64,000 nucleotides of DNA from Pantoea sp. GD03673 (GTDB taxonomy: Bacteria; Pseudomonadota; Gammaproteobacteria; Enterobacterales; Enterobacteriaceae): NCBI RefSeq assembly GCF_029844725.1, contig NZ_JAOCKJ010000001.1:372001-436000 (forward strand), given 5' to 3'. The first letter of the stretch is position 1, and each line of letters opens with the position of its first letter. Below are positions 17,409-26,556 of the stretch, one piece after another. The notes below the pieces were generated by a model, which made no database searches, had not been told where the DNA came from, and was given only the letters and a program-made list of their open reading frames with translations. A program made the translations under genes and the position numbers.

Positions 17409-18521
17409 ATGGAACAACGCCGCTATCCGGGCCATAACCACTGGTTCTACGAGAGCCAGACCAGTCCGCGAACATCTCAGGCCGCGCCGCTTGTGCCAGA
17501 GGCCGCCCTTATCGACGACCGTTTTCTGCTGGGATGCTGTGCCGATAACGCCGGGGTACAGTCACTGCTGCGCACGCAGCAGCCCGCGCTGCTGGCGGCA
17601 CGCGATCTGGCACAGCTGCTGTTTCCCGATCGCGTCGTCACGTCGCTGACACACACCTTAACGCTTTACGACCGCCTCAGCACCGCGCTGACCGTGGCGC
17701 AGGTCGCGGGTGTACAGCGGTTGTGCAATCACTACTCTGCCCGCCTGAATCCGCTGCCTGGCCCTGACTCTTCACGTGAGAGCAATAATCGCCTGACCCA
17801 GATCACGCAGTATGCGCGCCAGCTGGCGATGCAGCCTGAGCTGATCGGTGCCTGCGCCATCACCGCGCTGGACGCGGTTGGCCTGACCGAACCCGATATT
17901 GTGACGCTGAATCAGGTCATCGGGTTTGTCAGTTACCAGGCGCGGGTTGTCGCAGGCTTACAGGCGCTGCAGGCGCAGCCGGTTCGCTGGCTCCCCGGCA
18001 GTACCGCACCGCCTGATGCCGGGGCCAGCGGCTTTGATCAGCCTGTCCGCTGGCAGCCGGTGCTGAAGCCGCTGGAGCTGCGCTATGCCAGTGCCGAACA
18101 GCTGGCTGCGGTCACCCACTGTCAGGCGCTGCCCGGTATGCAGGACGCGGTATGGCTGCTGGCCCATGATCCGTCAGCGCTCTATGGCTGGGCGCAACTG
18201 CGTCAGCATTTGTCTCAGGAGAACACCCTCGCCGAGGCGACAGTCGCCCGAATTCTTGGCAGTCGCTGGGCTTTCCGGTTGCTGGCCGGGAATGAAAAGT
18301 TGATTAAAGGGGTAGATGACACAGATTTAAAAGGAGAAGAGCAGAATATCGTTGCGCTGGCGGCGCAGCTGACCCGTTCCCCTGAACGTTTCAGCGCAGC
18401 CCATCTGCAACCGCTGATGGCGGCGGGATGGGAAGCCGATGCGCTGTTCGCGCTGATTCAGACTGTCGCGGTGGGCAACTGGAACAGCCGTCTGTTTTAC
18501 GCACTGGGCGAAGCGCAGTAA
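17409..18521 (+). CDS. yciW: YciW, carboxymuconolactone-decarboxylase/AhpD-like family protein
   Basis: A 370-aa protein beginning M-E-Q-R-R-Y-P-G-H-N-H-W-F-Y-E-S-Q, close to the E. coli YciW start, and lying next to fabI as yciW does in E. coli. It contains CMD-type helical domains related to alkylhydroperoxidase AhpD, but I see no clear C-x-x-C redox motif, so peroxidase activity is doubtful. In E. coli it is tied to sulfur starvation (CysB regulon). The chosen ATG has AAAGGA upstream; the longer frame from 17349 is less likely. Confidence 0.82.
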   Translation: MEQRRYPGHNHWFYESQTSPRTSQAAPLVPEAALIDDRFLLGCCADNAGVQSLLRTQQPALLAARDLAQLLFPDRVVTSLTHTLTLYDRLSTALTVAQVAGVQRLCNHYSARLNPLPGPDSSRESNNRLTQITQYARQLAMQPELIGACAITALDAVGLTEPDIVTLNQVIGFVSYQARVVAGLQALQAQPVRWLPGSTAPPDAGASGFDQPVRWQPVLKPLELRYASAEQLAAVTHCQALPGMQDAVWLLAHDPSALYGWAQLRQHLSQENTLAEATVARILGSRWAFRLLAGNEKLIKGVDDTDLKGEEQNIVALAAQLTRSPERFSAAHLQPLMAAGWEADALFALIQTVAVGNWNSRLFYALGEAQ

Positions 18522-18587
18522 TCGGGTAACCGGACAGGCCACAACCCCTCGTCACAGCGGCCTGCTGATGCCTTGCCGTCTCGCAAA

Positions 18588-19484
18588 TTACACCGGCAGC
18601 AAACCACGCGCTTCATCGAAAAAATGCTGGGCCAGCGGAGTGGCCCGGCCAGGTTCGGCGATAACCAGCGCGCCCTGACGGGCCATCGGCGGCAGCGTGA
18701 GGGTGCGCTGACTCAGCCCCTGAAGTGAAGCGGGCAGCAGATGGCCCACCGGCGACACCAGCAGCCCCAGCCCGACCTGGGCGCACTGCATCAACTGCAT
18801 CACGGAAGCGCTCTCGACGATCACCCTTGGCACCAGCGCCGCCTCGCGAAAGGCCATATCGAGGTAACGGCGAAAATAGCGGGTTGGCTCCGCCAGGCAG
18901 AGCGGCTGTTGCGCCAGTTCGGAAAGCGCCAGTGGCGTGTCCCCCACCAGCGCCGGAAAATGGTCAGGATGAAAAACCGCTTCAACGCCCTGGTCGGCCA
19001 GCATCTCGGTCTGAAAATGGAGTTCCCGCAGGGTCGCCATCTCAAAAAAACCGATGCCGACATCCACCGTGTGGCTGTTGAGCGCGTCCAGCAACTGGTC
19101 AGCACTGAGCACCGCAATGCGGTAGTCGAGCTGCGGATAACGCGTCTGCACCGCTTTCAGCAGCAGCGGCAGCGCCACGCTGCACTGCGGCACGACGCCC
19201 ACCCGCAGCGTCCCGTTTACCCCATGCTTCAGCGATTCCACTTCCAGCTTCAGCCCCTGATAGACCGAAACGATTTCCCGCGCCCACGTCAGAACACGAT
19301 CGCCCTCTGGCGTAAAGCCGGCAAAGTTATTGCTGCGATTAATGAGCGGCAGGCCCAGCTCGCGCTCCAGATTTTTCAGGCGCATCGAAAGTGTCGGCTG
19401 TGTAACAAAACTGGCTTCTGCAGCCCGCCCGAAATGGCGTTCCCGTTCCAGGTTACACAGGTAAATGAGTTGTTTAATGTCGAT
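18588..19484 (-). CDS. LysR-family regulator with a defective or non-canonical start
   Basis: The reading frame encodes a complete LysR protein: an N-terminal helix-turn-helix (F-G-R-A-A-E-A-S-F-V-T-Q-P-T-L-S, then M-R-L-K-N-L-E) and an effector-binding domain to P-V at the end. Yet no ATG, GTG or TTG lies in frame between the upstream TGA (19499) and the helix-turn-helix; only ATA, ATC and ATT are available. An out-of-frame ATG at 19497 (ATGGATAAC) would come into frame if one of the two Gs at 19494-19495 were absent, giving M-I-T-D-I-D-I-K-Q-L. The first in-frame ATG (19385) would cut off most of the DNA-binding domain. Likely a start-codon frameshift, a rare start codon or a sequencing error. 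Confidence 0.75.
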   Translation of the reverse strand: MDIKQLIYLCNLERERHFGRAAEASFVTQPTLSMRLKNLERELGLPLINRSNNFAGFTPEGDRVLTWAREIVSVYQGLKLEVESLKHGVNGTLRVGVVPQCSVALPLLLKAVQTRYPQLDYRIAVLSADQLLDALNSHTVDVGIGFFEMATLRELHFQTEMLADQGVEAVFHPDHFPALVGDTPLALSELAQQPLCLAEPTRYFRRYLDMAFREAALVPRVIVESASVMQLMQCAQVGLGLLVSPVGHLLPASLQGLSQRTLTLPPMARQGALVIAEPGRATPLAQHFFDEARGLLPV

Positions 19485-19675
19485 GTCAGTTATCCATCAG
19501 CAGGTTTAAAACAGGTCGCGTCACTGTCTCAATGGCAGTATCAGCCAGAGTATAAGGGTCAATGTTACCCTGCGCGGGCGCTAATCGTTTAACCGCACGG
19601 ATCATCTGCCCGGCCAGAATAATAAAATCAGCGCGTCGTGCAGACCGGCTGCACGACGCAGAGCTAACGGTTAAA

Positions 19676-20407
19676 TCAGCATTCCCGGTCCTGGGGTTTA
19701 AGCGGTTTTGTCAGTATGGCGTTCAGCGCCAGACAGATTAGCCCAAAGCCCACAGGCAGCAGGAAATCGTAGCGCAGCAACCGGTAAAGCCCGATTCCGG
19801 CCACACCGCCTGCAAGGAAAGCCAGCAGAGTCAGAGCATGTAATCGCAACCGTTCCAGGTAGCGCGGCGCATCTTTGGGTGACGCCTTGCGCCGCAGGAC
19901 CTCAAACAGCATCGCCAGCTCAATCCCGATATCGGTTGCTGTGCCGGAGATATGGGTGGTGCGAACACGCGCATTGGAGATCCGCGTCACCACCGCATTT
20001 TGCAGCCCCATCAAAAAACTCAGGCTCAGTATCAACACCACACCAGGGGACAGCGGCGGAAAATGATGCTCAATCACCCCCAGCGCAATCAGCGCGGTGC
20101 CCTCAATCAGGATGACAAAGGCATAAATGGCCCGGATGTTCCTGCGGTGCCCGGCATTGATCATCAGCGTTGAAAACGCAGAACCCGCAATAAAAAGCAG
20201 GACAACCGACAGAAAAAACAGGCCGGGTCCCAGATTCATTTTTGCCAGATGATCGGACAGCAGCGAGACGTTCCCGGTCATATTGGCGGAAAAAAAACCG
20301 ACAATCTCAAAGGCGGCGGTATTCAGCGCGCCTGCGGCACCCGCAAGCGTGCAGGCCAGTCGGGTATCGGCGCTGTTGCTGCGGGCATTTTCTGTGCTGA
20401 TTAGCAT
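19676..20407 (-). CDS. DUF1275 (YoaK-family) membrane protein
   Basis: About 243 aa with six hydrophobic segments, matching the DUF1275/YoaK family of inner-membrane proteins (motifs G-F-F-S-A-N-M-T-G-N near the N-terminus and R-T-T-H-I-S-G-T-A-T-D in the middle). The function of the family is not established; transport is assumed. I prefer the ATG at 20407, preceded by AGGG, over an upstream start at 20455. It stands between the LysR gene and the chemoreceptor gene, all on the minus strand. Confidence 0.78.
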   Translation of the reverse strand: MLISTENARSNSADTRLACTLAGAAGALNTAAFEIVGFFSANMTGNVSLLSDHLAKMNLGPGLFFLSVVLLFIAGSAFSTLMINAGHRRNIRAIYAFVILIEGTALIALGVIEHHFPPLSPGVVLILSLSFLMGLQNAVVTRISNARVRTTHISGTATDIGIELAMLFEVLRRKASPKDAPRYLERLRLHALTLLAFLAGGVAGIGLYRLLRYDFLLPVGFGLICLALNAILTKPLKPQDREC

Positions 20408-20560
20408 GACGACCCTGTGTGCAATGCAAAGCCTTATAATCTGCCGATTAGCCACCCGCTACAAGGCGCTGAATCAAACTCTCCCTTCTCTGTCGCAGCA
20501 GGATCCAAACCCCGGCATTCAGGATCCCGCGCTGAACGGACTCAGCGCGGAGACGCCGGA

Positions 20561-22105
20561 TTAATGCGCTGCAAGACGGAAGGTAGAGACCGACTGCGTC
20601 AGATACTGCACCTGCTCCTCCAGCGAGGCAGACGCCGCCGCGGACTCCTGCACCAGCGCCGAGTTCTGCTGGGTGACGCTGTCCATCTCGGTCACCGCCT
20701 GTTCAATCTGACCAATGCCGCGACTCTGCTCATCAGACGCGGTGGAGATGTGCTCCATCAGCAGATTCACACGGCTGACCGAGGAGATAATGGCACTCAT
20801 CGCCTCGCCGGTCCGGCTGACCTGATCAGAACCGGTTTGAATGATCGAAACCGATTCCGCAATCAGCCCCTCAATCTCTTTCGCGGCGGTGGCGCTGCGC
20901 TGGGCCAGGTTACGCACTTCTCCCGCTACGACTGCAAAGCCGCGCCCCTGCTCACCTGCCCTGGCGGCCTCCACGGCCGCGTTCAGTGCCAGAATGTTAG
21001 TCTGGAAGGCAATGCTGTCGATAACCGTGGTGATCTCTTCAATCTTCTTCGAGCTGGCGTTAATCAGCCCCATTGATACCACCACTTCCTGCGAAACTTT
21101 TTCACCGCTTTCCGCATTTTTCACGGCTTCGCTGGTCAGACGGCAGGCTTCAAAGACGTTTTCGGTGTTCTGTTTCACCGTTGCACCCAGCTGCTCCATG
21201 CTGGCTGCGGTCTCCGTCAGTGCGGCGGCCTGCTGTTCGGTGCGCGAGGCGAGATCGATGTTACCCGCTGCAATTTCCTGTGAGGCGGTCGAGACTGAAC
21301 GGGTGGAATCACGCACCTGCAGAATAATGCCGGTCAGCGCGCTGCGCATCTGCTCCAGCGAGCCCATCAACAACTGAATTTCACTGCGTGAACCCGGTTT
21401 AACCGGCACCGTGGCATCCAGTACGCCTGCCGCAATCAGCTTGCAGTGTTCCTGCGCGTGATTAAGCGGTAACAGGACGTAGCGTTTCATGAAGATGTAA
21501 ATGGCGACGATGATGCCGAAAAACAGCACGCCAAACAGTCCCAGCAGGGTAATGCCGGAGGTGAAGTGACTCTGGGCGTCGCTGTTGAGCTTTTTGGCAT
21601 AGGTTTCATGCTGGGCCAGAACCCGATCCAGAATAATTTCATACTGGCGGTCAAGGCGAACAACGGTCGGGATCTGATTTTTAAAACGCACCTGATCGTG
21701 CGCTTCAGCCGCATCAATTAATGGCTGTAACCCCTGCTGACGATAGGCCTGATAAGCCTGACTGTAGGCATCTGCCTCGGCCGCTTCGCCCGGCAGACGC
21801 GGCGCATTCATGTAGGCCTGGAATGCGGCATCCGCTTTACCCGCCACGGTCCGCACGCTGTCCAGTGTAGCGGGATTGCTGGCGTTGCTGCCCTCCATCT
21901 CCTTCATGTACTCCATCAGACGGACACGCAGCGTGCGGCTGTGGTTGATGGGATCAATCACCGAAAGCACGACACGAATCTCTTTGTTGACCGCATTCAG
22001 AGAGTGGTTGCTCTGAATCAGCAGCCAGGTACTGATCGCCACGCTGGTAAGAAACAGCGCCAGCAGGAAGGAAAAGATAATCAGGGAAGATTTTTTTAAC
22101 GACAT
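20561..22105 (-). CDS. Methyl-accepting chemotaxis protein
   Basis: A 514-aa Tsr/Tar-type chemoreceptor: transmembrane helix about 8-30, periplasmic four-helix-bundle ligand domain, second membrane helix about 188-210, a HAMP segment, methylation helices, and the conserved hairpin tip with [18 protein letters not shown]. It should relay an attractant or repellent signal to CheA/CheW. The C-terminus ends S-T-F-R-L-A-A-H and has no NWETF-type pentapeptide, so it probably depends on other receptors for CheR/CheB docking. The ligand is unknown. Start taken at the ATG at 22105; a GTG lies one codon upstream. Confidence 0.92.
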   Translation of the reverse strand: MSLKKSSLIIFSFLLALFLTSVAISTWLLIQSNHSLNAVNKEIRVVLSVIDPINHSRTLRVRLMEYMKEMEGSNASNPATLDSVRTVAGKADAAFQAYMNAPRLPGEAAEADAYSQAYQAYRQQGLQPLIDAAEAHDQVRFKNQIPTVVRLDRQYEIILDRVLAQHETYAKKLNSDAQSHFTSGITLLGLFGVLFFGIIVAIYIFMKRYVLLPLNHAQEHCKLIAAGVLDATVPVKPGSRSEIQLLMGSLEQMRSALTGIILQVRDSTRSVSTASQEIAAGNIDLASRTEQQAAALTETAASMEQLGATVKQNTENVFEACRLTSEAVKNAESGEKVSQEVVVSMGLINASSKKIEEITTVIDSIAFQTNILALNAAVEAARAGEQGRGFAVVAGEVRNLAQRSATAAKEIEGLIAESVSIIQTGSDQVSRTGEAMSAIISSVSRVNLLMEHISTASDEQSRGIGQIEQAVTEMDSVTQQNSALVQESAAASASLEEQVQYLTQSVSTFRLAAH

Positions 22106-22147
22106 CACGATGTTCCAGTAATCAGGAGGATTAGTGGCTATATCGGC

Positions 22148-22182
22148 AAAAAAATCCGCCCCATTAGGGCTGGACTTTTTTT
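22148..22182 (-). terminator. Terminator of the PTS gene
   Basis: On the minus strand a stem built from GTCCAGCCC and GGGGCGGAT around TAAT is followed by seven Ts. It lies after the PTS gene and before the chemoreceptor start. The opposite strand also has a T run. Confidence 0.75.
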
Positions 22183-22227
22183 AGTTACAATAAGCGGAAC
22201 GGCAGGTAACAGACTGCCAGGCTAGAG

Positions 22228-22266
22228 ACGCGCTGATGGCCTCCCGAAGGCGGACAACCAGCGCGT
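22228..22266. repeat. Inverted repeat after the PTS gene
   Basis: ACGCGCTG (22228-22235) and CAGCGCGT (22259-22266) enclose a GC-rich spacer containing a smaller stem (GCCTCCCGAAGGC). It resembles a REP-type 3' stabilising hairpin but may be unique; I cannot search for copies elsewhere. Confidence 0.4.
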
Positions 22267-22290
22267 GCGCAGCCGTCAGACACCGGGTTG

Positions 22291-23877
22291 TTACGCCACC
22301 CCCAGCGCCATTTTTACTTCGTTTGCGATCTTCTCAACCTGCGGGCCGTAAATAACCTGAATGTCGTGCTCGCTGACGCGATTTATCCCGTTTGCACCGG
22401 TGCTCATCAGCGTCTGATCGACCACCTCATTCATCTCTTTGACCCGCACCCGCAGCCGGGTAAAGCAGCAATCGACATCCTCGATGTTGGCCTGCCCGCC
22501 CAGCCCGCTGATAATCACCTGGGTTCGCTCATCCGCAGTGACCTGTTGCGTTTTCTCCTCTTCCGACTCGCGGCCCGGCGTTTCAACCTGCATCCGCGTG
22601 ATCACCAGCCTGAAAGCGTAGTAGTAAATCGGCGCGTAGATAGCGCCCAGTGCCAGCGTCCACCACCAGTGGGTTTTGGCCCCGCCCAGCATACCGAACA
22701 CCACCAAATCAATGACGCCGCCCTGCACGTTGCCGATCATCAGATGCAGCATCGACATCAGCATAAACGACAGCCCGGTCAGGAACGCATGCAGCAGGTA
22801 GAGCACCGGCGAGACAAAGATAAAACAGAACTCCAGCGGCTCGGTAATTCCGGTGGTAAAGGAGGTCAGCGCCCCCGCCATCACCAGCGCTTTGACCCGC
22901 TGCTTATGCTCGGGCCGCGCGGTGTGGTAGATAGCCAGCGCCGCCGCAGGCAGACCAAACATCATCACCGGAATCTTGCCCTGTGCCAGAAACTGCGTAG
23001 CGGTGCGAAGGGTCTCATCGGGGATTGACCCCGGATGGGTCAGCGACGCGTTAAAGATGTTCAGCGCACCCACAATCGTCTGACCGTCGACCACGGCCAT
23101 CCCGCCAATCGGTGTGAAACGCACGGTTTCGTTGAGAATGTGATGCAGGCCGGTGGGGATCAGAATGCGTTCAAACGCCCCCAGCAGAAAAGCCCCATAC
23201 TGGCCACTTTTGCCGATCATCTGACCAATCCAGGCGATACCCTGGCCGATGGTCGGCCAGACCAGCGCCAGTAAAATCCCAATCAGCGGCAGACAGACCA
23301 CCGTCACAATCGGCACAAAACGCCGTCCGCCAAAAAAGCTGATCGCGGTCGGCAGTTGCTGGGTATAGAAGCGATTGTGCAGCGCCACCGTGATCAGACC
23401 GGCAATCACCCCGCCCAGCACGCTCATGTTGTAGGTGAAGACACCCAGCATGTTGATATATTCCGCCGAGGTCATCATGGCGGTGGTCTGATCCATCCCC
23501 GCCTGCTGCAGCGCGGCCGGTGTGGTGGTGGCTGCGGTGATCCCCTTCGCCGCCAGGGTGGCGCTGATGCCGACGTTCATCACGATGTAGCCAATCACCG
23601 CAGCAAAGGCGGCTGTGGGTTTTTCCGCTTTTGCCAGTCCGATAGCACTTGCCACCGCAAAGAAGACTGGCAGGTTAGCAAACAGCGCCCCTGCAATCTT
23701 GCGAATAAAACCAATGATTAACTGCGGCACCTGCATCTGCGCAAAGGCCTCGCCGGTCACTGCCGGGTTCTGCATCGCCGCCGCCAGACCGAGAAAAATC
23801 CCGGCGGCAGCGATGACCGAGATTGGCATCATCAACGCTTTGCCAAACGCATGGATCTGGCTGGTCAGCTGTTTCAT
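22291..23877 (-). CDS. PTS sugar transporter EIICB, alpha-glucoside/maltose type
   Basis: A 528-aa membrane protein with an N-terminal EIIC domain (about ten helices; motif G-I-T-E-P-L-E-F near residue 340) followed by a C-terminal EIIB domain with the phospho-cysteine region D-V-D-C-C-F-T-R-L-R. It imports and phosphorylates a sugar using HPr and an EIIA from elsewhere. Sequence style points to the alpha-glucoside/arbutin (AglA/GlvCB) class. The two adjacent cysteines at the phosphorylation site are unusual, since Asp-Ala-Cys or similar is common. No phospho-glycosidase or regulator gene adjoins it, so it is an orphan permease. Confidence 0.85.
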   Translation of the reverse strand: MKQLTSQIHAFGKALMMPISVIAAAGIFLGLAAAMQNPAVTGEAFAQMQVPQLIIGFIRKIAGALFANLPVFFAVASAIGLAKAEKPTAAFAAVIGYIVMNVGISATLAAKGITAATTTPAALQQAGMDQTTAMMTSAEYINMLGVFTYNMSVLGGVIAGLITVALHNRFYTQQLPTAISFFGGRRFVPIVTVVCLPLIGILLALVWPTIGQGIAWIGQMIGKSGQYGAFLLGAFERILIPTGLHHILNETVRFTPIGGMAVVDGQTIVGALNIFNASLTHPGSIPDETLRTATQFLAQGKIPVMMFGLPAAALAIYHTARPEHKQRVKALVMAGALTSFTTGITEPLEFCFIFVSPVLYLLHAFLTGLSFMLMSMLHLMIGNVQGGVIDLVVFGMLGGAKTHWWWTLALGAIYAPIYYYAFRLVITRMQVETPGRESEEEKTQQVTADERTQVIISGLGGQANIEDVDCCFTRLRVRVKEMNEVVDQTLMSTGANGINRVSEHDIQVIYGPQVEKIANEVKMALGVA

Positions 23878-24138
23878 GGAGTTGCGCCCTCTCTGGTTAT
23901 GAACAGCAAGTATTAGCCTGTTGTGAGGAGAACTCCCGTTATCAGCCGGTTAAAGGCGGGTAAAATCTGACCACCATCACATTTATGGCTGATGCACGAT
24001 AAACGCCAGCTATCGCACCATTAAGTCAATCAATTAGACAAGGTATGAGGATAACTGCAGACTTTGTTTCACCATCAGGCTATAACCTGATAACAAACAC
24101 CAAACAATAATTCCTACTATAAAAAGCCTGCACTCAAT

Positions 24139-26442
24139 ATGAAATTTAAACGCCAAATCAAACCCTACCGCGCGGCTGCGGGCGGCTGGGGTTCACTGGA
24201 AGCCACCACGCGTTTCGTTCTTGACAGCAAAGCGGCACTGAAAAATATGCGCAACCTGATGCGCATGAACAAAGCTCGCGGCTTTGACTGTCCGGGCTGC
24301 GCCTGGGGTGATGACAATAAAAGTACGTTCAGCTTCTGCGAAAACGGTGCCAAAGCGGTAACCTGGGAAGCCACGCGCCGCATGGTCGACAGCGACTTTT
24401 TCGCTAAACACAGCGTGACAACGCTCTATACCCAAAGTGACTACTTCCTGGAGTATCAGGGGCGTCTGACCCACCCGCTGCGCTACAACGCGCAAACTGA
24501 CCACTATGAGCCGATCAGCTGGGACGATGCCTTTGCGCTGATTGCGCAGCACATCAGGGCGATGGACCATCCGGACCAGATGGAGCTTTACACCTCCGGT
24601 CGCGCCAGCAATGAAGCGTCCTGGCTCTATCAGCTGTTTGGTCGCCTGATGGGCACCAATAATTTCCCTGACTGCTCCAATATGTGCCACGAAGCCAGCG
24701 GCACCGGGCTGAAGCGCAGTATTGGCGTCGGTAAAGGAACCATTCGCCTGGATGATTTCGACCACGCTGATGCCATTTTCGTCTTCGGGCAGAATCCCGG
24801 CACTAACCATCCGCGTATGCTGCACAGCCTGCGTCATGCTGCCGATCACGGTGCGAAGATTGTCACCTTTAACACCCTGCGCGAGCGCGGTCTGGAACGT
24901 TTTGCCGATCCGCAGAAACCGCTTGAAGTGGTGACCTCCAAAGCCGGTAATATCAGCTCATCTTATTACCAGCCGAACCTGGGCGGTGATATGGCGGCGG
25001 TGCGCGGCATGGTGAAATCCCTGCTGGAAACCCATCGCGCGCGTCTGGCCGCCGGTGAAAGTGGCCTGTTTGATCAGACCTTTATTAATGCCAAAACTAA
25101 TGGCATTGAGGCCTATCTTGATGCGGTGGATAACACCAGCTGGATGCAGATCGTGGCGCAGTCCGGCCTGACACAGGCGCAGATCCGTGAAGCTGCGGCC
25201 ATCTACCAGAGCGCCGACCGCGTGATCTGTACCTGGGCGATGGGCATCACCCAGCACAAACACTCTGTCGACACGGTGCGCGAAATCACCAACCTGCAAC
25301 TGCTGTTTGGGCAACTGGGTAAAAAAGGCGCAGGCCTCTGCCCGGTTCGCGGTCACAGTAATGTGCAGGGCAACCGCACCATGGGCATTGATGAGAAACC
25401 GGCTAAAGCATTCCTGGATGCGCTGGGTAATCATTTCAGTTTCGAGCCACCGCGTGCGGCTGGCCACAACACCGTTGAAGCCCTGAACGCCATGCTGCGT
25501 GACGAAGTGAAAGTGCTGATCGCGCTGGGTGGCAACCTGGCGGCGGCAGCACCCGACTCCCCGCGCACCGAAGAGGCGTTATCCCGCTGTGGCCTGACCG
25601 TGCATATCAGCACCAAACTGAACCGCAGCCATCTGGTGCCGGGTCACGAAGGACTGATTCTGCCGACGCTGGGCCGCACCGAACGCGATCTGCAGGCGAC
25701 CGGTAATCAGTTTATTACCGTGGAAGACTCTTTCAGCATGGTTCACGCCTCTGAAGGCATCGGTATTCCGCTGGCGGAAACCCAGCGTTCTGAAACCGCG
25801 ATTGTCGCAGGTATCGCCCATGCCGTGCTGGGTGATGAGAAAGTGAAATGGCGCGAGCTGGCGGGGGATTACAACCTGATCCGTGAGCACATTGCCGCGA
25901 CGATTCCGGGCTTTGCCGACTTCAATGCGAAGTGCGACATGCCAGGCGGTTTCTATCTGGGCAATGCCGCAGCGGAGTTGCGCTTTAATACGCCAAGCCA
26001 GAAAGCGGAGTTCAACGCGTCGGCACTGCCGGACTCCCTGTTCCCGAATCTGGACCAGGATGTGCCCTTCACTCTTCAGACGCTGCGTTCTCATGACCAG
26101 TACAACACCACCATTTACGGCCTTGATGACCGTTACCGTGGCGTGTTTGGTCAGCGTGAAGTGGTGTTCATCAACCCGGATGATATGGCAGACCTGGGCT
26201 TCACCGAAGGCCAGAACGTCGATATTGAGACGCTGTGGAATGATGGCATTACCCGTCGCGTCAGCGGCTTCAGGCTGGTTCCCTACAATATCCCGCGCGG
26301 TAATCTGGCGGCGTATTATCCGGAAACCAACCCGCTGGTGCCGCTGAACAGCTTTGGCGATGACAGTGGTACACCGACCTCTAAATCGGTCCCGGTGAAG
26401 CTGGAACTGTCGTCGGCGCTGGCCGATCAGCGTATTGCCTGA
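24139..26442 (+). CDS. FdhF/YdeP-family molybdopterin oxidoreductase
   Basis: A 767-aa protein close in length to E. coli YdeP (759 aa) and sharing its motifs: R-G-F-D-C-P-G-C-A-W near the N-terminus, N-F-P-D-C-S-N-M-C-H-E-A-S-G, H-N-P-G-T-N-H-P-R-M-like F-G-Q-N-P-G-T-N-H-P, and S-H-D-Q-Y-N-T-T-I-Y-G near the C-terminus. These cytoplasmic enzymes bind bis-MGD molybdopterin and probably a [4Fe-4S] cluster; YdeP is linked to acid resistance, but the substrate is unknown. The upstream ribosome site is weak. No fdhD or partner subunit is adjacent. Confidence 0.87.
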   Translation: MKFKRQIKPYRAAAGGWGSLEATTRFVLDSKAALKNMRNLMRMNKARGFDCPGCAWGDDNKSTFSFCENGAKAVTWEATRRMVDSDFFAKHSVTTLYTQSDYFLEYQGRLTHPLRYNAQTDHYEPISWDDAFALIAQHIRAMDHPDQMELYTSGRASNEASWLYQLFGRLMGTNNFPDCSNMCHEASGTGLKRSIGVGKGTIRLDDFDHADAIFVFGQNPGTNHPRMLHSLRHAADHGAKIVTFNTLRERGLERFADPQKPLEVVTSKAGNISSSYYQPNLGGDMAAVRGMVKSLLETHRARLAAGESGLFDQTFINAKTNGIEAYLDAVDNTSWMQIVAQSGLTQAQIREAAAIYQSADRVICTWAMGITQHKHSVDTVREITNLQLLFGQLGKKGAGLCPVRGHSNVQGNRTMGIDEKPAKAFLDALGNHFSFEPPRAAGHNTVEALNAMLRDEVKVLIALGGNLAAAAPDSPRTEEALSRCGLTVHISTKLNRSHLVPGHEGLILPTLGRTERDLQATGNQFITVEDSFSMVHASEGIGIPLAETQRSETAIVAGIAHAVLGDEKVKWRELAGDYNLIREHIAATIPGFADFNAKCDMPGGFYLGNAAAELRFNTPSQKAEFNASALPDSLFPNLDQDVPFTLQTLRSHDQYNTTIYGLDDRYRGVFGQREVVFINPDDMADLGFTEGQNVDIETLWNDGITRRVSGFRLVPYNIPRGNLAAYYPETNPLVPLNSFGDDSGTPTSKSVPVKLELSSALADQRIA

Positions 26443-26465
26443 TCCCCCCCTTTCACACCTTCCTG

Positions 26466-26489
26466 AAAAGCCGGTTCGTCCGGCTTTTT
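26466..26489. terminator. Terminator between the ydeP-like gene and rnb
   Basis: AAAAGCCGG-TTCGT-CCGGCTTTTT, a perfect stem with A and T runs, so it can work in both directions. Confidence 0.92.
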
Positions 26490-26556
26490 GCCTTGCCGCG
26501 CGGCGTTGATTCGCGTAAAACTGTCAGCCGCAATCAGCCAACGAAACGTAAAAATT

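Noticed and set aside
18741-19592. 283-aa plus-strand open frame opposite the LysR gene
   Set aside because: His/Gln/Arg-rich composition typical of an antisense shadow; the minus strand encodes a clear LysR protein.
20417-21076. 219-aa plus-strand frame over the chemoreceptor gene
   Set aside because: Antisense shadow rich in Arg and Leu; the minus strand carries the conserved MCP signalling hairpin.
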